From Oikopleura dioica (Eukaryota; Chordata; Appendicularia; Copelata; Oikopleuridae): a stretch of 64,000 bases of DNA. The first letter of the stretch is position 1. Every line of letters begins with the position of its first letter. This document shows positions 46,877 to 57,874 of this stretch, piece after piece. The position numbers were made by a program, and so were the translations under genes. The stretch is taken from assembly GCA_907165135.1 (NCBI GenBank), contig OU015569.1, forward strand, positions 1,860,001-1,924,000. The letters run 5' to 3'. Below the pieces are notes generated by a model. It saw only the letters and a list, made by a program, of their open reading frames with translations. It did no database searches and was not told the origin of the DNA.

Positions 46877-48780
46877 TCAGGATTGGTTGGAATTATTTTC
46901 CGAGTTGATGCATTTTTGCAGCTCTTCGTAGTGATCAAACAGTTGCTGAGGGTTCATGCACTCTCGTAAAAAGCAATGGTCCAGCAGTTGTTCGTAGTGC
47001 GCCCGGTCGATGGGGTCTTTCTGAACAAAGGCATGAGGCACAGCAGCAATTAAATGTTGATTACCTTTAAGCACAGCGATATGAAATGTGCGCAGGACTC
47101 TGGGAATCGATCATCTTGGTCGAGGCCAGGAGGCGGGTCCTCCATGACCATTTTAAGAATATCGAACTGTGTAGAAGCGTTTGTGAAGGGGTGTTTTCCG
47201 TCGGCAAGCTCAATGAGGGAAACACCCAGACTCCAGATGTCTGACTTGAATGTATACCCCTCTAAAAATTAGATGAAATTAAAAAACTTCACTTGAGGCA
47301 AATTTTGATAAAAAATTTTTTCGTGCTCAGAAGAAAGAGCAGAAAATTCTGAGTTGAATGGGCTAGATTTGACCCGAAAACTTTAACTTAATGACCCCAA
47401 AAATTGCGTAACAAAGTCCAAATTAGGGCATTTTTGGTAAACTTTTGGGGAACTTTTAAGGGGGTTTCCGTTGGACTTATTCGACGTTCTATAGCTCAAA
47501 AGAATCGCCGTCAAAAATTGAGGGGGGGTTTTTAAGGGTTTTGAAAAAACTTAAGAAAAAAATTTTGACCATTTTTCGACCGGTCGGTTTGAAGGTGTTT
47601 CTCTTGGAATTTTTCAAAATCCGCAAAAACCCCCCCTCAATTTTCGATGACAATTCTTATGAGCCCAAGAACGCCGAGAAAGTCAATCAAAAACCCCTTC
47701 AAATCGGCCCCAAAGTTTTTTGAGGAAAATGACTCATAATGACGTCATTTCAAAAAATTATAGAGCCGGAAGTAGACCAATCGACTCAGAATTTTCTACT
47801 CTTTCATATGGGGCCATAAAATTTTTCTGAAAAATTTTGCCTCAAATGAGGTTTTTTAATTTCATCTTAGATAACAGCATACTCAAAAAAAGCAGTTATT
47901 TACCTCCGGCCTTGATTCTTTCAGGACTCATGTAGGGCTTGCAGCCGACATTGGTCTTAGCCATCGAATTCACCAAATTGCCGGCAATGCCGAAGTCGCA
48001 GACGAGGATCGAGACCGTGCTCTCCTGCTTCTTTATGAGAATGTTCGACGGCTTGATATCTCGGTGCATCATCTTTTTTTCGTGAAGAAATTTTATCGCG
48101 TTTAGGACAGCATGCGCCACAGATGCTAGACACTTTTATTGAATTTGAGTATTCTAAGTTCTTTGGATAAATGTTTGATAACTGGAGTGGGAAAAGGATG
48201 CGATAAATATGTTTGGCTCACCTAGAACAAAGTCATTGACACAGAGCTCGTATTGATGGGCTTTTTTATAATATAGGTCGAGGGACATGTCGCACAGTTC
48301 CATGCATATCAGGATTTCACCCTCTTTGAAAAGCGCTCCCAGATAGCTGACTGTATATGGACACTCTATTGTCGATTTGTTTACTTCAAGATCTTTCATC
48401 ATTGTTTTTTGTTCCTAGGGAACCTATCAATTAAGAAAAGAGAGCGCAGAACTTACATTATTGTCATCCTGAAATGTGATGTGCTTGACAGCGAAGACGT
48501 AGTCCGGATGAGTCCTGAGAAATGACCGAGTGACGATGCCAAAGGTCCCTTGGCCGATGTGTTCGATGTCGACGAGGTCGCGAGCATTAACATTCTGCGA
48601 AGTGCCGTCGGGAAATATTAGAGGCGCCTGCACATTGGGGATCCACCCATCTGTTCTGTTCGGCTCTCGGTTTGAAGTTTGCAGGGGGATTTTAAGCTAG
48701 AAAGACAGTAAGAATCGGGGTATTCGCAGAGGACTTACTCTGGGCCCTCTTCGGTGGAGTGCAAAGTGCTTATCTACTTA
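46877..48780 (-). CDS. map2k3/6-like: MAP kinase kinase, MKK3/6-like
   Basis: A dual-specificity kinase expected to phosphorylate p38-type MAP kinases. Minus-strand exons encode the glycine loop IGQGTFGIVTRS, the Lys strand FAVKHI, ECPYTVSYLGALFKEGEI and ICMELCDMSLDLYYKKA (both close to MKK3/6), the catalytic loop MMHRDIKPSNILI, the DFG motif VCDFGIAGNLV, an activation segment SMAKTNVGCKPYMSPERI, and SDIWSLGVSLIELADGKHPF. The end is ENNSNQS with stop complement at 46877. A basic-hydrophobic docking site RRGPRLKIPL precedes the kinase domain. The first exon is not resolved, so the upper limit is approximate. The intron between GYTFKSDIW and the PERIKAG exon holds a long foldback element. Confidence 0.85.
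47272..47866. mobile_element. Foldback MITE inside an intron of the MAP2K gene
   Basis: The two ends are inverted: the left begins GATGAAATTAAAAAAC and the right, in reverse complement, begins the same way; similarity then runs on through TTGAGGCAAA, GCAGAAAATTCTGAGT and, near the centre, AATTGAGGGGGGGTTTTT. So the whole 595 bases form one imperfect palindrome. The flanks carry TTA on both sides (47269-47271 and 47867-47869), which fits a PIF/Harbinger-type 3-bp target duplication. There is no coding frame of note. Confidence 0.7.
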
Positions 48781-49015
48781 GAATTAGACGCTTTCGCGAG
48801 AAGTGATAAACAATAAAATTTGATAAGAAGATGCACCCCACCTATTTTTCTTCGCTTTCGCCTTTTTGGTCGACAAGGGTCGTTGCTCGTCACTCATTTC
48901 GACTCCTAGCCATTTACGCAGGGCTCAATCTAAAGCAAAGGACGATAAATTGCTGCTCGATGGGGCTTGATTCCGAAGAGGCCGAGGAACTTGTTGCAAA
49001 CACACAAAAGAAAAA

Positions 49016-49799
49016 TTACTTCTTTCTTGGGGCAGCGTTCTTGGCAGCTTCGGCGGCGTCCGCGGCCTTCTTGACTCGGGCACCCTGGAGCTTGGCGTTG
49101 GCACGGGCCATTCGGAGAGCCTGGAAAACGGAGTGCTTCTTCTCCTCGGCGGTGATAGCTCGGGCCTAATGAACAAATCAGTGGCTTGTCATCATAAAGA
49201 TAGACTTACGGGTTCCTGGGCGGTGAAGACGTGGTCCTGTCGGATTGGGAGCTGAGGAACCTGAGTGGCGGTGGCGAGTTCTTCGGCAGAGGAGTCGCCC
49301 TTGCCGGCCTTACCAGCCTTTCGTGGGAAAACGATGAGCTAAAACAAAAGTTAGACTAGTAACTAATGAGGGTGATTCACCTTGGATCGGTACTCCTTCA
49401 GTCGAGCAACGTTGGCCTGAAGACCTTCGACGGACTTGTTTCGTCGTCGAGAGTCAATGGCGATGCCAAGCTGTCGGGCTTCTCGGACGGTGAATCCGGC
49501 TCCCTTGAGTTCGTCTTGGGTGAAACCTCGTCCAGCTCGGACTCGGATGTTGTATCGAGCAGTCTGGCATCGGACAATTGGTCGAAGAGCGCCTCCGGAC
49601 GGTCGTGGGGCAATAGCGGCGGCCTACAACAGAAATAAGTAGGTTTGAATAACTCACAGAGGGTTTTCCTTACCTTGTCCTTTCGGGCATTTTGTCGTCG
49701 CTCCTTTCGAGCGGGCTGGTTGAACCAGGTTCGGACTCTTCGCTTCCAGTCCTTATGGAAGTGGGCGTTGGCCAGAATGTTGTTCCTTTTGCCAACCAT
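49016..49799 (-). CDS. rpl13: 60S ribosomal protein L13 (eL13)
   Basis: From ATG 49799 the exons read [59 protein letters not shown] and [18 protein letters not shown]. The next blocks are [18 protein letters not shown] and [17 protein letters not shown], then LIVFPRK and a Lys/Ala-rich end NAAPRK with stop complement 49016-49018. These are diagnostic of eL13, a structural protein of the large ribosomal subunit. Four exons with short introns. Just before the ATG the leader holds a splice-acceptor-like TTCAATTTCAG, consistent with a 5' untranslated intron or a trans-splice site. Confidence 0.95.
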
Positions 49800-49868
49800 G
49801 GCTTTTTGGTCCGAGCTCTGAAATTGAACAGTCGTTAGTTCTGTGTTAAAACAAGTAGTCTCTTTGCA

Positions 49869-49945
49869 GATTAAATAAGTTGGTGCCCTTAAACAGGTTA
49901 TATATCAGTTTCATCCCTTTTCGGGATTAAATAAGTTGGTGCCCT
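49869..49945. repeat. Perfect 22-bp direct repeat upstream of rpl13
   Basis: The 22-base unit starting GATTAAATAAGTTGGTG occurs at 49869-49890 and again at 49924-49945, identical, with a 55-base period. Its place about 70-145 bases upstream of the rpl13 start suggests a promoter element or a small duplicated insertion. Confidence 0.7.
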
Positions 49946-50886
49946 TTTCAGGTGGAATATCGATGTCGAACCCTTTTAGGGTCAACTTCAGGGAGAACTT
50001 GTGCCTGAAAGGAAACGTTAGTTTATATTTTTTGCAAGATATCATTAAATAATATATGATTTAAGTAGACACCTCAGCAACAGTGTATAATCTTGATCAA
50101 GCAGGGGTTGTCACGCTGTTCTAGTGGTCTCTGGGAGCCAATCAAAATAACTTTGGTAGCTTCCAGAAGAGCTTGACAGAAATCCAAAAGTTCTGGAATA
50201 ACTTGAGGTGACTGACAATCCAAAAGAAATCACGAGAGCCCGAGCTTGATGTACTCATAGAATGGATTTACTATTGTCATCATAGGCGTTTACACTTGTA
50301 AATTTAAATGAAACTTACACGTTCGGATGATTCTGAAGATGACCTTTCTCTACTTCAGCGTTGACCGGGTATTCCGTCCAGGAGGGCAGCATTCGCCCTA
50401 TTACGCGGATGAGCATTCGCCCATTTCTCAAATTTTCAAATCACATCTAAAATAGTTAAGAAATTAGTTTCTTGTCGAATGCGCCGAAGAAAACGGCTGA
50501 AATTGAAGTTCTTGGAATAAATAGATAACTGTGAACTGATAAAACAGAACGGGAGGAATGTGAAGAACACTTTTTGCGCTTTAGTACTCGAAGAATTTGA
50601 GCATTCGCGCTTACTTTGTTTGAGAAGATAGGTGCTTGCTTTCAACAGTTGTGATACAGAACGAGTGAATAAGAGGGGGTGAAAGTACAGAAGGTCGGAT
50701 CAGTCGTGAATCAAGAGGAATTAGAAACAATAAGCAAAACTACAGCTCGATCGAAATGGCGGTTTGTTCGCGGTGTAACATTGAAGAATCATTTTGTTTT
50801 GTTTTTGGGTTGCAATTGAAGTTGGGATTGAAGAAAAGAATAAATAAAAACTACCCGCGATGGAGCCACTTCTGGAGCTTTTCGCT
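49946..50886. other. Intergenic stretch between sgk3 and rpl13
   Basis: No gene is supported. The interval holds the sgk3 3' untranslated region, rpl13 upstream sequence, short repeats of ATTCGCCC near 50391-50422, and one copy of a 31-base unit (50251-50281) that recurs inside an sgk3 intron. Confidence 0.4.
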
Positions 50887-53213
50887 TCAGAAAGCCTCGC
50901 TGAAGTTTTCGTTGTTTTCGAAGTTTGCTTGGCGAGATTCTCGCAGCGAATATGACAGTGGTGAGAACTGGTTTTCAAATGTAAAACCGTCAAATGGATT
51001 GTCTGCAAAAGAGACAGTTAGTTTCGCTATCAATTATTTAGCGTGTACCTGGACCGAGAGTTCCAACAGCGGCTTGATTGACGGAATTGGGGATTGGCGA
51101 GTTTCGGAAGGACGCCTCGATGTATTTTCCATCGGTCGGTCCGTTCTAAGACAACAAATTATAAGAATTCATCAAAATATATTTCTTGGGGCGATGAATT
51201 CGCCTCAGAGGTATCGCTTGTGTTGGATTCTAATCTTGTGCGCTTGCGAGCCTCACCCGCTCACGCCCTCTCAGATATCCGTTCTTTTACACGATCATCA
51301 CCGACGATTTTAATTGTTTACGCTTGAATTATACTTGACTCACCAAATTAGGGATGAAGGGAGGGGGAATTTTCTTGGCCAGTAGCTTATCCCAAGCTAC
51401 GTCTCGGAAGAACTTGTGGCATTTGATTTCTTCCCAGTCCGACTCTCCGTGACCGAGACGCTCTTTTGGATTTTTCTGTAGGACGTGCTGCAGGAAGTCG
51501 CGCATTTCTGACCTGAAAGATAGTTTAATGATCTGTCTTTATCGTTTAATTGTAAACTTACGAGACAGAGGTTGGCAACTTGAGAGGTTTGTAAAGTATT
51601 CCTCTGTACATTTCATCAACGACACGTGAGTAGAATGGAGGCAGGCCATATACCATCTCGTAAGTGACTGCTCCAAGGCACCACCAGTCGATAGACCTGG
51701 TGTACGGTTGCTTCTTTAGTACTTCTGGAGCCAGATACTGAAGATTAACGTTATAGGCGAAATAAAGTTCTTTATAACTATTAGTTTGAAGTTATGTCCT
51801 CAGAAACGTATAATAATCCTGACCTGTCATGTGGCGATTCCTCCGCTAGAGCTCTTTTGGATCAATCGGAAATAACTTCCGACCGGTCTAAAGAGAAAGA
51901 ACCAGAGAGAAATGCTTCCTTCCGGAGAAGTCAAAGCTTGACCCAATGGCTGACAAAAGCGTTAGATAATCGCCAGGGATGATTGGTACTCAGAGAATGG
52001 ATTTACTATTGTCGTCATTGACATTTATCAGCTGTACGAAAATATAAGCAAAAAGATTTACCTCCGGCGTGCCGCAGAAGGTATCCGTTGTTGTGCCCGC
52101 TTTCATGTTGTCTTTACAGAGGCCAAAGTCAGTGAGTTTCACGTGTCCGTCCGAGTTAAGAAGGATGTTCTCTGGCTTGAGGTCGCGGTAGATCAGCTGT
52201 CTCTCGTGCATGTAGCCGATCGCGGAGCCTATTTCGGCGGAGTAAAACTTGGCTCTCGATTCTGGAAAGGTCCTGTCGCGTTGGAGGTGGAAAAAGAGCT
52301 CTCCGCTAAAATTCTGATTGAGAATTGGCGAGGTGAGTAATCGCGTGGGCGGCGCAATATTGCGCGCGCTGGAGGAATGATAACTTACCCGTTAACGTAA
52401 TCCAGGACAAAATAGAGCTTGTCCACAGTCTGGAAGGAGTATTTCAGGGAGACGAGGAAGGGGTGCTTTAGGTTGTCGATGAGCACGCGTCGTTCGCAGT
52501 TGATATGGTCGGTTTCATTCTTCTGAAGGATCTTCTTTTTCTCAAGCGTCTTGATAGCGTAGTACTTGTTTGATTGCCCGTTCATCGTCGCCAAATAAAC
52601 GCGACCGAAAGAACCTTTTCCGATCTGCATTATGTATGTGAAATCCCTAATGAAAAGTTCAGGACATAGCACCGACGGCTTGTACTTACGTTGGCGTTAG
52701 ATGACGTGATTCTGTAACTCCGAGACTGATGTCGCCGATGTGCTCGCTGGAGATGGAATACTCGCTCTTAGAAGAAGGAAGTCTCCCGTTGAGTCCTTTT
52801 GGGCCATAGAGAAACTTAGGAACGCTTTCGTGCTGCATGAAATGTCTGTTTCCGACGACCTGTTTCATCATTCGATCCAAAGTGTCCAGCCTTAATCATT
52901 TGTCTAGGAGTTGTTACTCAGGCGTTGAATTTACCTGTGAACGTAAAATTTCTTGTTGAGCTTCTGAAAAATGGCCTTTGCGCCTCTGACGGGGAGTTCG
53001 AGCTTGTCAGAGGAGACCTCTTTGTTGAGTAGCTTGCCGAGATGAATAAACTCGTTGAAGGAGCGCTGCGTGACCGACTTGTTGTTGGAGGCATCGGTGT
53101 ACGTAACCTGGGATTTCTTTCTAGCTCCCAAAGGCTTTTTGTGTACCTACCAAGTACTCGTCTGAGCTGGTTCCGTTCGGGTCGGTGACGACGCTCACCG
53201 TCGCGACAGACAT
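50887..53213 (-). CDS. sgk3: SGK3-type protein kinase with PX domain
   Basis: An AGC-family Ser/Thr kinase recruited to endosomal phosphoinositide and activated by PDK1 and mTORC2. The start is ATG 53213 ([14 protein letters not shown]). An N-terminal PX domain ([42 protein letters not shown]) is followed by a linker and a kinase domain: [59 protein letters not shown], and the activation loop [14 protein letters not shown]. After the kinase come the turn-motif region ([12 protein letters not shown]) and a hydrophobic motif FDGFTF, then about 30 extra residues ending NFSEAF (stop complement 50887-50889). PX plus SGK-type kinase is the SGK3 layout. The C-terminal extension beyond FxxFTF is unusual. 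Confidence 0.9.
51794..51982 (+). CDS. Possible small gene nested antisense in an sgk3 intron
   Basis: An ATG-started frame of 62 codons lies wholly inside the sgk3 intron between the exons coding YLAPEV and FCGTPE, on the opposite strand. The predicted peptide is hydrophilic ([35 protein letters not shown]) and not low-complexity. There is no polyadenylation signal close by and no known domain. It could be a real nested gene, an exon of an unseen gene, or a chance frame. Confidence 0.25.
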   Translation: MSSETYNNPDLSCGDSSARALLDQSEITSDRSKEKEPERNASFRRSQSLTQWLTKALDNRQG

Positions 53214-53710
53214 TATTCGATTTTCGATCTATAAATGCCAAATATTTAGATGACCGGCGATTTGTTTCAAAAATAATAAATACTGTCAGTCTGTATTTCA
53301 CAGAATATAAATAGAACGCCTGGTTAGGTGAATAGTTGACGCAGGTGGTAATCAACCTTTTTGGTTGATTAACAGTTCCGTTTGAATCCAAACGGATCGA
53401 ATGAGCCTTTCTGACTCTTTCGGCTCACATAGGCACAGGGCCGCCACTCAGGGAATTATAGCAGCCCATTTTCGCCTCTAAGGATGAACAAGTAGGGAGA
53501 CCCGGCTTCTTCGCGAAACTGGACGATGGACGGGCCCCGCGGTTCACAGCGCAAAAACATTCGACCGTCTAAAAAAGAAAAATGAAAGTGAGTTGTTGTT
53601 TTGTGGTGAAATAGAGAGCTCTTCTGAATGTGAGTGAGATATAGGCAGTGTTGATAACTGAAAAAATAATACAAAAATAGGTATCCATTTGCCGGCAGTT
53701 GTAATTTTTC

Positions 53711-56700
53711 CTAGATGCTGGGATTTGAACTTATTGTAGTCAGCTTCACTTTCTTCTTGATTTTTTTCGCCGGCCTGAAACGAAACAGTAAGGGTTTTCA
53801 CTCCTTATTTAAGAATAATTCTCGCTTATAAATCTGGACTTACTTGGCATCTGCGACGAGAGTGTCGGACACGGATTTAGCCATCAAGTCAGTTTTTCCT
53901 GCCGTTTTCGCCGCTGGTGGGAAGATGTTTCTTGATGGTCCCGGGCCGGGAGAAGCAGAACGGCTACTTGGCCCGGGAGAAGCAGCTGGGGTTGTATTCG
54001 CAGAAGAAAGTGGCGATGCATACTGAACAACTGACTTCTGCTTCGAGGCAAGATGAAGTTTCGGACCCGTCTTCTTTGTCCGCATCGGAGTAGCAGTCTT
54101 CTTCTTTACTTTGCCATCAGATGACTTGAGAGACTTCACAGAGCCGCCAGATGATGACCTGCTAGCGACCGATGATGACGAAGGAGTCTTTTTCTTCGCG
54201 CTGAGAAGAAATATCGGCGCAATCTTGACAACTTTATTCGTCGGCGTTGTCATTGTTGGAACCTCCTCGTTCGAGCTGCTCTTCGAAGTACTGGAAGATT
54301 GAGATGTCTTCGAAGATTTCTTAGAGCTCGCCTTCGGCAAAATTCCGGGCTTAGGGAGACCTTCGGGCTTCGGTAAAGCCATTTCTACATCGTCGTCGAT
54401 GATAATCGCTGCCGAAGATGAAGCTGGTTGCGCGGCCCCGCCAGGGGATTTTTCTTTTGACTCCGACAGTTTTTCGAGCTTCTCGGTGAGCATCGCTGTA
54501 TCGAGAACTTTTCGCCTTTTCTCCACGCTCTCAGCCTGATCATCTTCGAACGTCGACTTTCTCTTCTTGTCATTCTTCTTCTTTGGAATGAGCGTGTTGA
54601 CTTTTTCGGCCGGGGGAACTTTCGCGTTCGCATTCGAAACCGCCTTCGTCGCCAGTGGAGCGGCTTTCGAAGACGGAGTCTTCTTCTTGCTCTTTGCGAC
54701 GAGCTGATTGACCACGGGAAGAGCCGCTGCCTTCGTTATCTTTGGCGCAGAAATATTTTCCTTGCTTTTCCCGGAGTCGCCGATTTTCGCCTTCTGGATA
54801 CCAGTCGTCAATTTCTGCACCGGATCTTCTTTCGCCTTCGAAGCAAGCTTCTTTTTCTCCGCCTTTTTGAACGCGGCAGCGATGGAGGCAGCTTGCTTCT
54901 TCGCCTCCTTTTCTTTCTGCTTTTCGAGCTTGGCCGCTGCTCTCTCCGCATCCCTAGCCTGCTTTCTTGCTTCTTTTTCGGCTGCTTTGGCAGCAAGAAT
55001 GGCTTCTTTCTTCTTTTCGGCGCGGCGCTTCTTGACAAATGCTTCCAGTTTGACCCGCCTGTTGATAATCTTGCCGATTTTTTGTCGCATTTGGGATGGA
55101 GAATCGCTCAGAATCGGGCCCATCTTCTTCTGGTCAAGATAAACAGAGGAGATATACCCGTCGCGAGAGCTAACCATGAGATGCGTGCCACAATTTGACC
55201 AAGATGCGTCCGTCATATTCGCATAATGGTTGTCGACGATCCTTGCGATTGGGCGCATATCATGCGTGTCGTAGAGCACCACCGAGTTCTCGCAGATAGC
55301 AGCCAGAATCATGCGGTAAGGCATTTTAAGGATCGTCTCCATTTCGTACCCATCCTTGTCGAGCTTAGGCGCATAGAGCGTGGGACACCAACGAACTGCC
55401 AAAACGGGCTCGGGCGAAGCAAGGAGAAACATCGGCGTCTTCAAACTGCGGCGGGTGAAGATCGCGATGCACGTCTTTCTAGGCGGGCCCTTCGATTTTC
55501 GTCCACTTTCTCCCGAAGAGGAAGACGCAACTGTAAGAGCACTCTTCGTTTCTTCCTTATTGGCTTTTGGAGATTAGGCTCGCTAGCGTCCATCTCCATC
55601 GCTTCTGGCTTCTGCGTGTCATCATTTTTTGATTTTCGTCCCTTTTTAGAACCCTCCGACTTGTGAGGAATTTCCGCGCCGGGGCAAGCAAGAAGAAGGC
55701 CAGTTGGGCACCACTGGAGTCGCCTGACAAAACCAGCAAGATTATCATCAGCGAAGATTCGCACTGGACGGTCATGCTCTTTTGTCGGAATGACTCTCGA
55801 CACTGCCGCTTTGGAAACGAAACGGTCTTTCTTCTTCTTCTTTTTCTTCCGATCGACCCAGCAGCGCATCGAGCGATCGGCCGACAAGGTAGCAAATAGC
55901 TTTCCAAGAGGGTCGATAGCGCAGCCCTGGACGTAGTGAGTGTGATTGGTGAGCTGGGCGATTTTGGTTTTGTTCCATGGATCCCAAATGATCATCGAGT
56001 TGTCAATGCCGCAGCTGGCGAGTTTGCGACCATCGGAAGACCAGGAAAGATCCACAACGTCTTCGATGTGGCCGCGGAGAGTCGTCTCGCATTTCCAACA
56101 CTCCGAGCCCATGTCCTCATCAGGATCAGCTCCAAAGACGACTGTCGGCTTTGCGCCCGGATGGTGCACCCAAATCAAAATGTAAGAGTCGTCAGCGGCC
56201 GAGGCTGATGGAAAATTTTGAATTTGAAAGAATAAAACATGAAGTTCTTACCTAGAATAGTTTTGCCGTTTTTAGTAACAGGAGAAAAACGAACAGCACC
56301 GATTCCTTTTTCGTGACGGGAGAGCGTTGCTGTGTGCTTGATGTCGATGTCTCCGTCTCGGCGGTGGGAGATTATCCAGACTCTGGGCAGGAAAGTTGAA
56401 AGAGGGAAGATTTTAATAAATAATTGGGAGATTTTAAGAATAAATATACGGACCTTATTCATAACGAAATTTCAAATAGGTTAGAAATTTACACTTATTT
56501 TAAGAATAACTGAAAATTATGAAGCTTTTCTTACCTGACCATCGTGTCGACACCACCACTAGCCATTCGGAATCCGCATTTATCGGCTCCTTGAGCTCTC
56601 ACTCGAGCGATCTTCCGAACACCGTCGGTTGCGGCGTGATAGTTGATCGTCTTTTGCGGAACATGATGCTTGTAGGGTAGGAAATCTACCGCATGAATGG

Positions 56701-56816
56701 CCTCTTTTTTGTGCCAGATGATCTCATTCGTTCTTCGAGAAAGTTTGACAAAAATACGAACATCTCGAACGAAGAATTCAAGAAAATTATTCACAAATTG
56801 GAAAAACAACTTTCAT
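53711..56816 (-). CDS. chaf1b: Chromatin assembly factor 1 subunit B (CAF-1 p60)
   Basis: A WD40 subunit of the CAF-1 complex that deposits H3-H4 behind replication forks. On the minus strand, the early exon reads NEIIWHKKEAIHAVDF and MASGGVDTMVR, then LSRHEKGIGAVRFSP, TLRGHIEDVVDLSWSSDGRK, SCGIDNSMIIWDPW and YVQGCAIDPLGKLFATLS; later come RRLQWCPTGLLLACPG, PVLAVRWCPTLY and SVVLYDTHDMRP. These follow vertebrate CHAF1B closely. After the propeller comes a 75-residue Lys/Glu/Arg/Ala helix and a Ser/Lys-rich tail. The ATG at 56816 (Met-Lys, as in CHAF1B) is the likely start, but the first splice is unclear. The canonical last splice ends at TAG complement 53711-53713; a shifted splice would run on to 53456. 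Confidence 0.85.
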
Positions 56817-57114
56817 TAATAAATATTTAATAGAATATCGTAAATAAAATAAGAAAGATTGAAAATAAATACCAAAAATTCTTCGCGCCGAAATTTATTT
56901 TTCGAGTCGTCGATTTTCTGTGTCAATCTCTAGCCTGGTTTTCGCGGAGTAAAAGCCGTGAGGACGACCTTTGGGCACTTCTACAACCTCGTCAGGTGTC
57001 GGTTCTTTTCTCTGTTTTGCTTTGGGCCTGAATCTAACATTTTTACGTTCCATTGGGGCAGATCCGAGAGGGAAAAAACTCTAAAGCGCGACTCTTTCAC
57101 TACACGTGAAGCGC

Positions 57115-57165
57115 GGTTGGCCAATTGGTTCGGCGAGGCGCGCCAGCTCTCGGCCAATCAGCGCC
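57115..57165. promoter_or_regulatory. Pair of CCAAT boxes upstream of chaf1b
   Basis: GGCCAATTGG near 57118-57127 and CGGCCAATCAG near 57151-57161 are two CCAAT motifs about 30 bases apart in a G/C-rich patch, about 300 bases upstream of the chaf1b start. A CACGTG E-box (57102-57107) precedes them, and a palindromic E2F-like AGCGCGCCAAA lies at about 57489. This pattern suits a cell-cycle-linked promoter. An open frame overlapping the patch is judged not to be coding. Confidence 0.35.
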
Positions 57166-57249
57166 GGGGAGAGCGCAAATACCTTCAAAAAATCCAAAGA
57201 ATACGCGCAAAGGGAAAACGAGCACGCATCTTCCCACCCTCCAGCTGAT

Positions 57250-57870
57250 CCCCAACCTATCCCATATCAGTGCCATTAAATATTTTTTGCTATTTTAAAG
57301 TGGTTTATTAATTCAACAGAATTTTAATTCATCGTATTCTGTTTTTATTTTGAATTCTTAAATCCCAAAAGAGAATTTATCAGGGAACATTCACGTGGGT
57401 CACTACGATTGTGGAGGACTCTTCGTGTGTCTTCCAGCAGACCATTCAGACTCCTAGGGAAGAGGTCGCCAAGGGGCGCGATCTCTTTAGCGCGCCAAAT
57501 TTGAATCGCAATCGAAAAATATGAAAAACATGCAGAGATCGAGACTTTCTCGAAGACTTGGCGATCTGTGGAATGGAAAACTTTCAGCTTTTTTTACACG
57601 AAGCTTTTATTTCCTCGGTTAGAGTTTGAAAAACTCTTTTATTTTGGGAAGTTGTTTTTATTACATTTGCCAACTAATAAAAATGAAGACTTTCGAAACA
57701 TCCTTTATTTTGGAGCTTTTCGAAATGAAATTTTTATTCAAGGTATGCTTGTTTATTGGAGATGGATATCGCGCGAGTTAAAACAGGGAGAACAAAAATA
57801 AATTTCATGGATTTCTGAGGAACGAAAACAAGGTTGATTCAGACCACTTGGCAGATGTTTCGATATTTTG
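57250..57870. other. Intergenic stretch, no gene seen
   Basis: A/T-rich sequence between the chaf1b promoter region and the 3' end of cwc15. The open frame at 57568-57801 starts with GTG, is Phe/Leu-rich, and has no supporting splice sites, so it is left out. Confidence 0.4.
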
Positions 57871-57874
57871 TTGT

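Noticed and set aside
54111-55142. Long plus-strand frames opposite CHAF1B (Phe/Ser/Ala-rich)
   Set aside because: They are antisense shadows of the Lys/Glu-rich CHAF1B tail, which yields Phe/Ser-rich complements.
56958-57248. A 96-codon plus-strand frame with a basic end
   Set aside because: It overlaps CCAAT and E-box motifs in the probable chaf1b promoter, begins with an alternative start, and has no homologue I recognise.
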